From: Candidatus Omnitrophota bacterium
GTDB taxonomy: Bacteria; Omnitrophota; JACPQZ01
DNA length: 39,885 nucleotides
NCBI GenBank assembly: GCA_016190205.1
Contig: JACPQZ010000046.1
Span: forward strand, 1 to 39,885
Direction: 5' to 3'
The notes beneath the pieces were generated by a model, which made no database searches, was not told where the DNA came from, and was given only the letters and a program-made list of their open reading frames with translations. Made by a program: the position numbers and the translations under genes. Numbering within the stretch: position 1 is the first letter of the stretch; each line of letters starts with the position of its first letter. Positions 22,872 through 30,592 of this stretch are shown here, piece after piece.

Positions 22872-24224
22872 ATGCATAAACAAAAAATTTTTATGATCAT
22901 GGAACGTGTTCTCCAGCTCTTGGGACGCGGGGCGCAGGCGGAGGTCATGCTTCTCGCCCAGGAAGGTGCGCTCACCCGCTTTGCCGGAAACCGCATTACC
23001 CAAAATGTGGCGAGCCACACGGTGGATCTATCCATAAGAATTCAAGAGGGCGGGCGCATCGGGAGGGCCGGTACCCGGGCGGTTGACGAGGCCTCCATAA
23101 AGAATATGATCGAGAGGGCCAAGGAGTTGAGTGCCGCCTCCAGGAAAACGAGGGGCTTACTTCCTCTCGCCGGCACCCGAAAATACGGTGCACTGCCTGT
23201 GGCCCGAGGCCGCGACAGCCTTTCCACGCCTGAAGAGAGGGGAAGTGCGGTTCAGCTCATCCTGGCGAAAGCCCGCCATGTGCGTCTTGAAGCGGCCGGC
23301 ATTGTCTCAAAAGACAAGGGGATCCTCGCCCTTATGAATACGCGCGGCTTGAGGGCTCAGCATAAGTTTATGTCGGGCCGCGTGAGTATCACGATGAACC
23401 GCGGCGGGGCAAGCGGATGGGCGGAGTATTCGAATCGGACGGTCGCATTGAAGGACGCCGGCCGCACAGCGGAGCGGGCGGCAGAGAAATGCCTCAAAAG
23501 TCAAAACCCGCGCTCCGTGGATCCCGGGCCGTACACCGTTGTGCTGGAGCCGGCTTGCGTTGGAGAAATTTTTCAATTCATGGCTTGGTATGGCTTTGGG
23601 GCACTTGCCTTCCAGGAAGGGACGAGCTTTCTCACGGGTCGCATGGGAAAGCGCATTTTTTCACCTAGGGTTACCATTGAAGATAACGTCTATCATCCTT
23701 TAACTCAGGGATTTCCCTTCGATTTTGAGGGCGTTCCCCGTGAGAGGGTGAGTCTCATCGAGCGGGGCGTCGCGCGCGGGCTGGTGCATGACCGCCGCAC
23801 GGCAAGGGCGGCGCACACCCGCTCCACGGGTCATGGCTTAGCCGAACCGAATGAAGTAGGACCTCTACCCCTGAACTTGGTGATGCAGAAAGGAGGCTCG
23901 CGCCTGGAGGATATGATACGGGATACCCGCCGGGGGATCCTCGTGACCCATTTCCACTACACCAATATGATGAACCCGCGCGAGCTTGTCTTGACGGGTC
24001 TCACGCGTGACGGCACATATCTTATAGAGCGGGGGAGGATTGCCCGTCCGGTTAGAAATCTCCGTTTTACCGAGAGCATGCTAAAGGCTTTCTCGAACGT
24101 GGAAGCCGTCGGGCGCGAGCAGGTTTACACAGAGGGTTTTTTTGGAGGTGGCTATGTCGCGCCCGCGATTAAGATCCATAATTTTCAATTCACCAGTCAG
24201 GCGGAAGAGGAGAAGCCCTTGTGA
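22872..24224 (+). CDS. TldE/PmbA-like subunit of TldD/E protease
   Basis: A 450-residue protein of the TldD/PmbA family and the non-catalytic partner type: it lacks the HExxxH zinc motif. Family features include 'AEVMLLAQEGALTRFAGNRIT', 'VDLSIRIQEGGRIGRAGT' (shortened), 'GGSRLEDMIRDTRRGILVTHF', 'RGRIARPVRNLRFTESMLKA' and the C-terminal 'GGYVAPAIKIHNFQFTSQ'. TldD/E heterodimers degrade unfolded peptides, and in E. coli mature microcin B17. The start is taken at ATG 22872, though ATGs at 22893 and 22899 are possible. The stop overlaps the tldD-like GTG as GTGA, as expected for a stoichiometric pair. Confidence 0.9.
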   Translation: MHKQKIFMIMERVLQLLGRGAQAEVMLLAQEGALTRFAGNRITQNVASHTVDLSIRIQEGGRIGRAGTRAVDEASIKNMIERAKELSAASRKTRGLLPLAGTRKYGALPVARGRDSLSTPEERGSAVQLILAKARHVRLEAAGIVSKDKGILALMNTRGLRAQHKFMSGRVSITMNRGGASGWAEYSNRTVALKDAGRTAERAAEKCLKSQNPRSVDPGPYTVVLEPACVGEIFQFMAWYGFGALAFQEGTSFLTGRMGKRIFSPRVTIEDNVYHPLTQGFPFDFEGVPRERVSLIERGVARGLVHDRRTARAAHTRSTGHGLAEPNEVGPLPLNLVMQKGGSRLEDMIRDTRRGILVTHFHYTNMMNPRELVLTGLTRDGTYLIERGRIARPVRNLRFTESMLKAFSNVEAVGREQVYTEGFFGGGYVAPAIKIHNFQFTSQAEEEKPL

Positions 24225-25666
24225 AGGAGCTCATGGATGAGGCCCTAAATTCAGCCTCACGGCCGGGTGTAGATTATGCTGATATAAGGATCATCCGGAA
24301 GCGGGATCAGCAGTTCGCGGTGAAAAGCGGCCGCATCGGGTCGCTGGTGGATGACGACGACGCGGGTTTCGGGGTTCGGGTTCTCTACCGCGGGGCCTGG
24401 GGTTTTAGCGCAAGTTCGCGTCTCAAGCGGTCCGAGGTGAGGCGCGTGACAGATGAAGCCGTCCGGATCGCAAAGGTTTCAGCACGGGGGTTGCGGGCCA
24501 GGGTGAAATTGAGCAGGGAGGCTGTCGTATGTGACCGCTGGGATAGCCCGGTGCTTCAGGATCCCTTTACCGTTCCACCCGGCGAAAAGCTTAATATACT
24601 TTTTGAAATCGATCGCCTGTTGCGCAAGGATAAACACATCAAGGTGGCCGAGAGCGGGATGAGCTTCTCGCGGGAAGAGAAGTGGTTTGCGACGAGCGAG
24701 GGAACGCGCATCGTGCAGACCGTGACGCGAAGCGGGGCAGGCTATTCAGCGACGGCCGTGGGAAACGGAGACTGCCAGACGCGCTCATTTCCCAGTTCAC
24801 ATGGAGGCCAGCAGGGGACCAGCGGATTTGAACTTGTGCGGGCGCTAGGGCTCGTTGAGAATGCAGAGCGCATCCGGGATGAGGCTGTGGCGCTTCTCAA
24901 GGCCCCGCACTGCCCATCCGGGGAGCTTGACCTTATCCTGGACGGGTCACAGATCGCGCTTCAAATCCATGAATCTTGCGGCCACCCGTCGGAGCTCGAC
25001 CGGGTGCTCGGGATGGAGGCCAATTATGCCGGGACGAGCTTTCTCACCGTGGACAAGGTCAATCACTTTCGCTATGGATCCGCGATGGTGAACCTCGTAG
25101 CCGATACCACCGTTCCGGGAGGGCTTGCGACGTGCGGATATGACGATGACGGCGTTCGGGCGCAGCGGTGGCCTATTGTGGAGAGCGGGATTCTTAAAGG
25201 ATATCACACGAACCGCGAGGTCGCCTCGGCCTGGGGGGTGCGCTCCAGGGGCTGCTCGCGGGCCCAGGGGTGGGGTTTCATCCCCATGGTACGGATTACC
25301 AATCTCTCCCTCATGGCGGGGGAGGGGACCCTTGAAGATATCATCCGGGACACACGCCGTGGGCTTCTCTTTCAAACCAATAAAAGCTGGAGCATTGACT
25401 CGCGGCGGCTCAACTTTCAGTTCGGCTGTGAGATTGGCTTTGAGATAAAGAATGGCCGCCGGACCCGGCTCATCAAAAACCCCAGCTATCAAGGCGTGAC
25501 ACCCCTGTTTTGGGGTTCCTGCGACCGCATCGCGGGCCCGCAGGCGTGGCGCCTGTGGGGCGTGGGAAATTGCGGAAAAGGCCAGCCCGGGCAAACGTTC
25601 GGAATGTCCCACGGGGCCTCCCCGGCCCGGTTCCAAAAGGTGCGTGTGGGCATCCACCGCGCTTGA
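24221..25666 (+). CDS. TldD-like metalloprotease subunit
   Basis: A 481-residue catalytic partner of the upstream gene. 'IHESCGHPSELDRVLGMEA' holds the HExxxH zinc site of TldD. Further family blocks are 'YADIRIIRKRDQQFAVKSGR', 'GFGVRVLYRGAWGFSASS', 'NLVADTTVPGGLATCGYDDD', 'EGTLEDIIRDTRRGLLF' and 'FGMSHGASPARFQKVRVGI'. Start GTG 24221 overlaps the preceding stop by four bases, giving coupled synthesis. No modified-peptide precursor is evident nearby, so a general peptide-turnover role is most likely (inference). Confidence 0.93.
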   Translation: MKELMDEALNSASRPGVDYADIRIIRKRDQQFAVKSGRIGSLVDDDDAGFGVRVLYRGAWGFSASSRLKRSEVRRVTDEAVRIAKVSARGLRARVKLSREAVVCDRWDSPVLQDPFTVPPGEKLNILFEIDRLLRKDKHIKVAESGMSFSREEKWFATSEGTRIVQTVTRSGAGYSATAVGNGDCQTRSFPSSHGGQQGTSGFELVRALGLVENAERIRDEAVALLKAPHCPSGELDLILDGSQIALQIHESCGHPSELDRVLGMEANYAGTSFLTVDKVNHFRYGSAMVNLVADTTVPGGLATCGYDDDGVRAQRWPIVESGILKGYHTNREVASAWGVRSRGCSRAQGWGFIPMVRITNLSLMAGEGTLEDIIRDTRRGLLFQTNKSWSIDSRRLNFQFGCEIGFEIKNGRRTRLIKNPSYQGVTPLFWGSCDRIAGPQAWRLWGVGNCGKGQPGQTFGMSHGASPARFQKVRVGIHRA

Positions 25667-25721
25667 TCCAGATTCCCTCCTCCTGCTGATTTCACTCCCG
25701 AATTTTCCAGAAAAATAAACG

Positions 25722-25750
25722 TTGACACATGCAAGGCCGGTCGTTATAAT
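25722..25750 (+). promoter_or_regulatory. Consensus sigma70 promoter of the flavin/iron locus
   Basis: TTGACA (25722-25727), 17 bases, TATAAT (25745-25750): a perfect match to consensus in both hexamers and spacing, the only one in the window. It reads into the barrel gene at 25871 and probably on through the genes behind it. Confidence 0.85.
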
Positions 25751-25758
25751 CTTTTTAG

Positions 25759-25775
25759 TTGAGAAATGTTCTCAA
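25759..25775 (+). promoter_or_regulatory. Fur-box-like operator
   Basis: TTGAGAA, ATG, TTCTCAA form a perfect 7-3-7 inverted repeat starting nine bases after the -10, so it covers the predicted transcription start. The GAGAA-n3-TTCTC core is like many Fur-family binding sites, and a further AT-rich stretch (AATAAGTATTATT, 25774-25786) adjoins it. A Fur-family gene lies downstream in the same run. Binding is inferred. Confidence 0.6.
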
Positions 25776-25870
25776 TAAGTATTATTCGCATTAGTAGAAT
25801 GTCGCAGTTAGATTTATCCCTCAAAAAAACACTGAAAAAAAGCCCTTCACATGGGAGGTACGGCCCTGTT

Positions 25871-26779
25871 ATGACCCACATTTCCTTTTACGCAAATGAG
25901 CTGCGCTGTTGCATCGTGGTGGCACTGGCTGTTGCTGGAAGTATCGTCGTGGGGCCTGTATTCGGATGGGCGGGCAATGACGTTTACTTCGTTACCTACA
26001 ATCACCATATTGAAAAGGGTGAGACCGAGCTCATGATCATGAACGATTTCACCGAGCCGGCGGTGCGGTCGGGCGAAAACAAGCTGGGAGGCTATTTCTC
26101 CAACATGCTGGAGCTGGAATATGGCGTCACCGAGCAATTCGCAACCGAGTTCATGGTGGAGGCGTTTGAGGACACAACCAATAGCTACGGCAAGTTCACG
26201 GGATTTCGCTGGGAAAACCGCTACCGTCTGGTCAAAGACGAAAACTGGTACCTCAACCCGGTGCTCTACATGGAGTATGAGGACCTGGACCCCAAGACGC
26301 GCTTCAAGATGGAAGTGAGCGGCCGCACGGACGGCAAGGGCGAGCCGCCGGAAGAGGAGCAGCGCGAGCGCATCATGGAAACCCGGCTCATTCTCTCTCG
26401 GGACTTCGGCCCGTGGAACGTGGCCTTTAACTGGATCAATGAGACCGACGTGCGCCGCAGCGGTTTTACGGATTTTGGTTATGCCGCGGGCCTTCGCTAT
26501 TCCCTTCACAGTCATCAGCATGATCATGGGGAGTCAGAGGAAGCGGACTCCGCTGCTTCGGCCGGCCGCTGGAAGCCGGTTGCCCTGGGTCTTGAGCTTT
26601 TCGGCGGCCTGGGCAACAGCCGTGCCTTTGGCGGTGATTTTGAGGTACAGCCGCACTATCTCTCGCCGATCCTCATGTTCCATCCGTCGGAGCGTGTCAT
26701 GCTGCACATCGGGGCCGCCTTCGGGCTCAACGGCGTGAGCGACGATTTGATCCGGACAGGCGTGTCGCTGGAACTTTGA
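25871..26779 (+). CDS. Outer-membrane beta-barrel protein with His-rich loop
   Basis: A 302-residue protein: signal peptide (about residues 12-33, 'CIVVALAVAGSIVVGPVFGWA'), then alternating beta strands rich in Tyr, Trp and Glu and ending in '...IRTGVSLEL', typical of an outer-membrane barrel. A loop at residues 213-219 reads H-S-H-Q-H-D-H and is followed by an acidic stretch, a likely metal-binding loop. ATG 25871 has GGGAGGT about 11 bases upstream; frames starting earlier would read through the operator region. First gene after the Fur-box promoter; metal passage or sensing is inferred. Confidence 0.72.
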   Translation: MTHISFYANELRCCIVVALAVAGSIVVGPVFGWAGNDVYFVTYNHHIEKGETELMIMNDFTEPAVRSGENKLGGYFSNMLELEYGVTEQFATEFMVEAFEDTTNSYGKFTGFRWENRYRLVKDENWYLNPVLYMEYEDLDPKTRFKMEVSGRTDGKGEPPEEEQRERIMETRLILSRDFGPWNVAFNWINETDVRRSGFTDFGYAAGLRYSLHSHQHDHGESEEADSAASAGRWKPVALGLELFGGLGNSRAFGGDFEVQPHYLSPILMFHPSERVMLHIGAAFGLNGVSDDLIRTGVSLEL

Positions 26780-26836
26780 CAATGCGCTGGCCGCTTTGTT
26801 TCGGTTGTTGCGCTGCGAACGGCAGGAGGAAGGAGG

Positions 26837-28177
26837 ATGAAAGTGCATCGTAAAGGTAGGAAAAGTAAAATGTACCGGGTTCTGGCACTGGGTTTGGCGT
26901 GGTGGATCGGCTACGGCGGTATCGGACCTGTAGCGCAGGCGGCCACGCTGGAAGAGCTTGAGTCACAGATACAGGCTCTTCAGGTGCAGGTCCAGGAGCT
27001 CAAGCGCCAGCAGGAGATGGCGCGCATCGAGACGGGCGAGCCTGTACCCTATGAGGAGAGGGGGGTCTTACGCAACATCAAAAATCCAGCGGGTTTTGGA
27101 AATGTCACGGTGGGTGGATACGTGGACGCCGAGTTTGAGAATTTCGAAAACACGAACAGCACCTTCGACCAGGCGCGCTTCGTTCTCAACGTGGCGGCCG
27201 ATCTCCATGAGCGTCTGCGTTTCTACAGCGAGTACGAGATCGAGCACGGGGGCCCCAATGCCGCCGATGCAGGTGAAGCCAAGGTTGAGCAGGCCTGGAT
27301 CGATTACCGGATCGTGGACCCCGTCAATGTCCGGGCCGGCATCGTCCTCGTGCCCATGGGTCTTTTTAACCTGACTCATGATTCCGATATTCAGGATTTT
27401 ACGGCCCGGCCGCTCGTTGCACGCCGGGTGATTCCTTCCACTTGGATGGAGGTTGGAGCCGGGTTTAACGGGGACCTGGCGCTGGGGGAATGGATGGCGC
27501 AGGATGGACTCCTGCAGGACCTCCATATGTCCTACGAGTTCTATGCAGTGAACGGACTGGATGAAGACATCAGTGACACGGGGCTAAGAAACGCCACGGG
27601 GGCTATAGAAACGGACTTGAATAACGACAAGGCCGGAGTAGCGCGCATTGCCGTGAGCCCTTTTCTGGGGCATACGGTTGGTTTCTCCGGTTATACCGGA
27701 AGGCACGGCACTGGTGAGGACGACGATATTCTGGGTGGAGCCTTGGACTGGGACCTCAATTTCGGCCCCTTGCAGTTGCTGGGCGAATGGGTGGCATTTG
27801 ACGTCGACGGCTTCGTGGACGACGATAACTCCAGTACGACCGCCCGCGTGGCGGCCCCCGACACCCTTCAGGGACTCCTGGCCCAGGTGAATTATCACTT
27901 CTGGCCGGACTTTCTCAATCAGACCTTTCTCGGCCGGAATTTTGAAAACCCCATGCTCACCGCGAGTTTAAGCTACGGCTGGGTCCAAAACGAGGACGAT
28001 GGAGATTCGAACACCGGCGACAACGAGGAGGACCGCTACACCTTCGGGCTCAATTACCGGCCCGTCGAAAGCTGGGCGCTTAAGGTGGAATATCAGCTCA
28101 ATGATCAGGAAGGTACGGAGAGCCTGGAGCGGGGAGATAATGACGGCGTGATGGCGTCAGTGGCCATGGGATTTTAA
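26837..28177 (+). CDS. Porin with N-terminal coiled coil
   Basis: A 446-residue protein: signal peptide ending 'VAQAA', a short coiled coil (about residues 35-60, 'LEELESQIQALQVQVQELKR'), then a porin barrel ('VTVGGYVDAEFENFENTNS', 'LRFYSEYEIEHGG', 'YRIVDPVNVRAGIVLVPMG', 'WALKVEYQLNDQEG', ending 'VMASVAMGF'). It resembles carbohydrate/phosphate-selective or general porins (OprP/OprO-like arrangement). The C-terminal Phe suits BAM-dependent insertion. AGGAGG lies nine bases before ATG 26837; ATG 26870 is an alternative. The substrate is unknown, but the locus suggests a role in delivering iron or a redox carrier. Confidence 0.8.
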   Translation: MKVHRKGRKSKMYRVLALGLAWWIGYGGIGPVAQAATLEELESQIQALQVQVQELKRQQEMARIETGEPVPYEERGVLRNIKNPAGFGNVTVGGYVDAEFENFENTNSTFDQARFVLNVAADLHERLRFYSEYEIEHGGPNAADAGEAKVEQAWIDYRIVDPVNVRAGIVLVPMGLFNLTHDSDIQDFTARPLVARRVIPSTWMEVGAGFNGDLALGEWMAQDGLLQDLHMSYEFYAVNGLDEDISDTGLRNATGAIETDLNNDKAGVARIAVSPFLGHTVGFSGYTGRHGTGEDDDILGGALDWDLNFGPLQLLGEWVAFDVDGFVDDDNSSTTARVAAPDTLQGLLAQVNYHFWPDFLNQTFLGRNFENPMLTASLSYGWVQNEDDGDSNTGDNEEDRYTFGLNYRPVESWALKVEYQLNDQEGTESLERGDNDGVMASVAMGF

Positions 28178-28196
28178 ACGTGTCAGAGATCGATTC

Positions 28197-28224
28197 GTAC
28201 AGCGTACAGCGTACTGCGTACCGC
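28197..28224. repeat. Heptanucleotide tandem repeat (GTACTGC family)
   Basis: GTACAGC, GTACAGC, GTACTGC, GTACCGC, with degenerate units continuing to about 28245. It shares its unit with the block at 22828-22855, 5.4 kb away, and lies between the porin and the FMN-binding gene. Confidence 0.85.
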
Positions 28225-28253
28225 GCGCCGGGTGCTGCGCCCCGCGGCCGGAT

Positions 28254-28865
28254 ATGTTAGAATCTTTACTCGCGAAGTGGGTGAAGGGCTTTGTGCTTTT
28301 GGGTTTATCTTGGTCCTTCGTAATCACGGTGCTTCCACCGCTTACTTGGGTGCGGCCGGCTTATGCGGGGTGGGCGGTCACCCATTACTATGGACGGGAG
28401 GAGGCGCTCGCAGCGGCCCTGCCGCGCGCAACCTCTTTCCTCCCCGAGGTGAGAGTGCTCACCCCTGACGAGAAGCGCCGTATCGAGGCGAAGCTCAAGG
28501 CCCCGCTCAAGGAGACGTATTTCGAGTTTTGGGTCGGCCGGGGGGCGGGTGGGGAAACAGAAGGGTATGCCCTTGTCCTGGATGAGATCGGAAAACACCT
28601 TCCCATTACGTTTATGGTTGCGCTGAAGCCCTCGGGTGAAGTAGAGGATTGCGTGGTCATGGCATTCCGCGAGCCCCGGGGGGGAGAGGTGAGCCAGCGC
28701 AGGTTCTTAAGGCAGTTTCGGGGCAAGACCTCGGGTGATGCCATTCGTCTTCAGGACGACATCACCCATGTCACGGGCTCGACGCTCTCCTGCCGGGCCG
28801 CCTGCTTTGTCGTGCGCAAGGCCGTTGCGGCGTATGAGGTCTTGATGGCGGACCAGGCAATATGA
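28254..28865 (+). CDS. FMN-binding domain protein (covalent flavin carrier)
   Basis: A 203-residue protein with an N-terminal membrane anchor or signal (residues ~10-40) and an extracytoplasmic FMN_bind domain, as in RnfG/NqrC. The flavinylation-type motif is 'DDITHVTGSTLSCRA', where T177 is the expected FMN phosphoester site (S/T-G-A/S-T-x-S). Upstream, 'GYALVLDEIGKHLPITFMVAL' and 'FRGKTSGDAI' fit the fold. The enzyme that attaches FMN, ApbE, is encoded two genes on. The stop overlaps the next ATG as ATGA. It is a periplasmic one- or two-electron carrier. Confidence 0.85.
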   Translation: MLESLLAKWVKGFVLLGLSWSFVITVLPPLTWVRPAYAGWAVTHYYGREEALAAALPRATSFLPEVRVLTPDEKRRIEAKLKAPLKETYFEFWVGRGAGGETEGYALVLDEIGKHLPITFMVALKPSGEVEDCVVMAFREPRGGEVSQRRFLRQFRGKTSGDAIRLQDDITHVTGSTLSCRAACFVVRKAVAAYEVLMADQAI

Positions 28866-29347
28866 AGGACTATACACGCAGCGCATTGCGCTCTATCCCC
28901 CGGAGCGGGCGGCTGCTGTATGCGGCCTCTGTAGGTCTCATCCTCGTGGGGCTCGTGACCAATGTCCTCGTCGCTTTGTACCGCACCCAGCTTGACCCCC
29001 GCCGGGTAGCCATCTATTACCGGGGAGGCGAGGAGGAGTTGGTCTTTCCCAAGACGTATGCAGAGCTTCTGGAGAACAGCCATTTCCATCTCTTTATGAT
29101 GCCCGTGATTTTTCTCGTTCTGGCCCATCTCTTTCTTCTTACGCCGGTCTCGAGAAACTTAAAGCGGGGTCTGGTGCTGGTTGCGATATTGAGTTTGGGG
29201 CTGGATGTGGCGGGACCGTGGCTCATCCGCTATGTGTCGGCCGGGTTCGCAGGTTTAAAGGTTTTGACAACGCTCACACTTTCCGCGAGCCTTTTCGCGA
29301 TGGGCGCGGTGTCGGTGTATCATATGCTGCGGGTGCGCGCCTCGTGA
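28862..29347 (+). CDS. Four-helix membrane protein with His residues, possible redox partner
   Basis: A 161-residue protein with hydrophobic helices at about 20-40, 77-95, 100-120 and 130-155. Helix 2 starts with H74 and H76 and contains H89 ('HFHLFMMPVIFLVLAHLF'), spaced in a way that could bind a b-type haem or a metal. Between helices 1 and 2 is a soluble loop ('RRVAIYYRGGEEELVFPKTY'). I do not recognise a named family. Four-base overlaps with the FMN-binding gene before it and the apbE gene after it argue for a shared flavin electron-transfer complex. Haem binding is inference. Confidence 0.6.
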   Translation: MKDYTRSALRSIPRSGRLLYAASVGLILVGLVTNVLVALYRTQLDPRRVAIYYRGGEEELVFPKTYAELLENSHFHLFMMPVIFLVLAHLFLLTPVSRNLKRGLVLVAILSLGLDVAGPWLIRYVSAGFAGLKVLTTLTLSASLFAMGAVSVYHMLRVRAS

Positions 29348-30153
29348 CGTTCACCCGAAAGGCGGCGCGATATCTCATGGGCACGCTGTGCTCCATCGAG
29401 GCCGAAGGGCCGGACCGCGCGGCGGCGGGGCGCGCCATCGAGCGCGCCTTTAACCGCATAAAAGAGATCGAAAGACACATGAGCCGCTTCCGTCCCGAAA
29501 GCGAGGTAAGCCGCATCAACCGTTCGGCGGGCCGGGCTCCGGAAGCCGTCTCCGATGACGCGTTTTGTGTTATTGAGGCGGCGCTTTCTGTTTCGCGTCT
29601 TTCCGGAGGGGCCTTCGACATCACCGCAGGTTCAAGCGGGGCTAAACCCGATGGGGGTGCCGGGGCCTACTTGGACCGCGCCCGCAAGACCGTGTTTTTG
29701 GAAGAGGGCTTGCACCTGGATCTGGGCGGGATCGGCAAGGGGTATGCGGTGGATGAAGCGGTCTCTCTGCTCAAGGAAGAGGGAGTCCAGGTCGCAGTGG
29801 TGGATGCCGGGGGCAATATGTACGGGCTGGATGCCGAGGCCCGCGGCTGGTGGCGGGTGGGGATTGAACCGTGTGGGGGGCATCTGAAGCCCGTGGGCTC
29901 GTTTCCGCTTATGAACCGAGCTGTCTCTACCTCTTCAAACAGCGAAAGGCCGGGCCACCTTTTGGATCCACGGAGCGGGACGCCCTGCGACTGGGGTGGG
30001 AGCGTTACCGTGTTTGCGGAGTCAGCCCTGTGGGCGGATGCCTGTTCCACGGCCGCCTACGTGTTGGGACCGGGCGCGGGGGCGGAGTTTTTACAGCGCG
30101 CCGGAGCCTCTGATTTTGTATTCCTTCATCCCGGAGGAGCGCTTCATGGTTAA
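29344..30153 (+). CDS. apbE: FAD:protein FMN transferase ApbE
   Basis: A 269-residue ApbE enzyme, which transfers FMN from FAD onto a Thr of FMN_bind proteins. Motifs include 'RYLMGTLCSIEA', 'EIERHMSRFRPESEVSRIN', 'LHLDLGGIGKGYAVDEAVS', 'VVDAGGNMY', 'HLLDPRSGTP' and 'ALWADACSTAAYVLG' (the Mg2+/FAD site includes the ADA-x2-T segment). The start GTG 29344 overlaps the preceding stop as GTGA. It lacks the usual signal peptide or lipobox, so it may act in the cytosol or at the membrane before export; family members are usually periplasmic. Its evident substrate is the FMN-binding protein at 28254. Confidence 0.92.
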   Translation: MTFTRKAARYLMGTLCSIEAEGPDRAAAGRAIERAFNRIKEIERHMSRFRPESEVSRINRSAGRAPEAVSDDAFCVIEAALSVSRLSGGAFDITAGSSGAKPDGGAGAYLDRARKTVFLEEGLHLDLGGIGKGYAVDEAVSLLKEEGVQVAVVDAGGNMYGLDAEARGWWRVGIEPCGGHLKPVGSFPLMNRAVSTSSNSERPGHLLDPRSGTPCDWGGSVTVFAESALWADACSTAAYVLGPGAGAEFLQRAGASDFVFLHPGGALHG

Positions 30154-30583
30154 GCCTTTAGATGCGCCGGAGTCATTTCGTACACTTCTGGCGAGGAGAG
30201 ATTTGAAATTTACGTATGAGCGCAGACGCATACTGGATCTTGTCCAGCACCTCGGTCGGCATTTTGATGCCGACTCTCTTTACGCCCGCTTCAAGAGGAG
30301 GAAGGAGCGCATTGCCCGGGCGACCATCTACCGCACCCTTCCGCTTCTCCTTGAGGCGGGTGTCATCCAAAAATCCGCGGGCATGGGAAAGGGGGATTTC
30401 TTTGAAAAAACAAGTGCCCGGGGACATCACGATCACATGATCTGCGTGCATTGCGGCAAAATCATCGAGTTTTTCAATGAGCATATTGAGCGGGAGCAGA
30501 AAAGGTTGTGCCGGAAATACAAGTTCAGGCTCACGTTTCATGATCACCGGCTTTTCGGGTACTGTAAAAAATGTCAGGCATAG
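30146..30583 (+). CDS. Fur-family metal-responsive repressor
   Basis: A 145-residue DNA-binding regulator: N-terminal winged helix ('FTYERRRILDLVQHLGRHFDADSLYARF', shortened; 'RATIYRTLPLLLEAGVI'), then metal-binding dimerisation domain with H94-H95-D96-H97, C100-x2-C103 and C140-x2-C143 near the C-terminus. The two Cys pairs form the structural zinc site; the HHDH cluster contributes to the regulatory metal site. Whether it senses iron (Fur) or another metal is not certain; the ferric importer behind it favours iron. ATG 30146 has GGAGGAGC upstream and overlaps apbE by eight bases. A likely operator stands at 25759. Confidence 0.92.
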   Translation: MVKPLDAPESFRTLLARRDLKFTYERRRILDLVQHLGRHFDADSLYARFKRRKERIARATIYRTLPLLLEAGVIQKSAGMGKGDFFEKTSARGHHDHMICVHCGKIIEFFNEHIEREQKRLCRKYKFRLTFHDHRLFGYCKKCQA

Positions 30584-30592
30584 GAGGATGAT

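Noticed and set aside
24947-25657. Open - strand frame of 236 codons
   Set aside because: It is opposite the TldD gene with intact HExxxH; no recognisable protein features.
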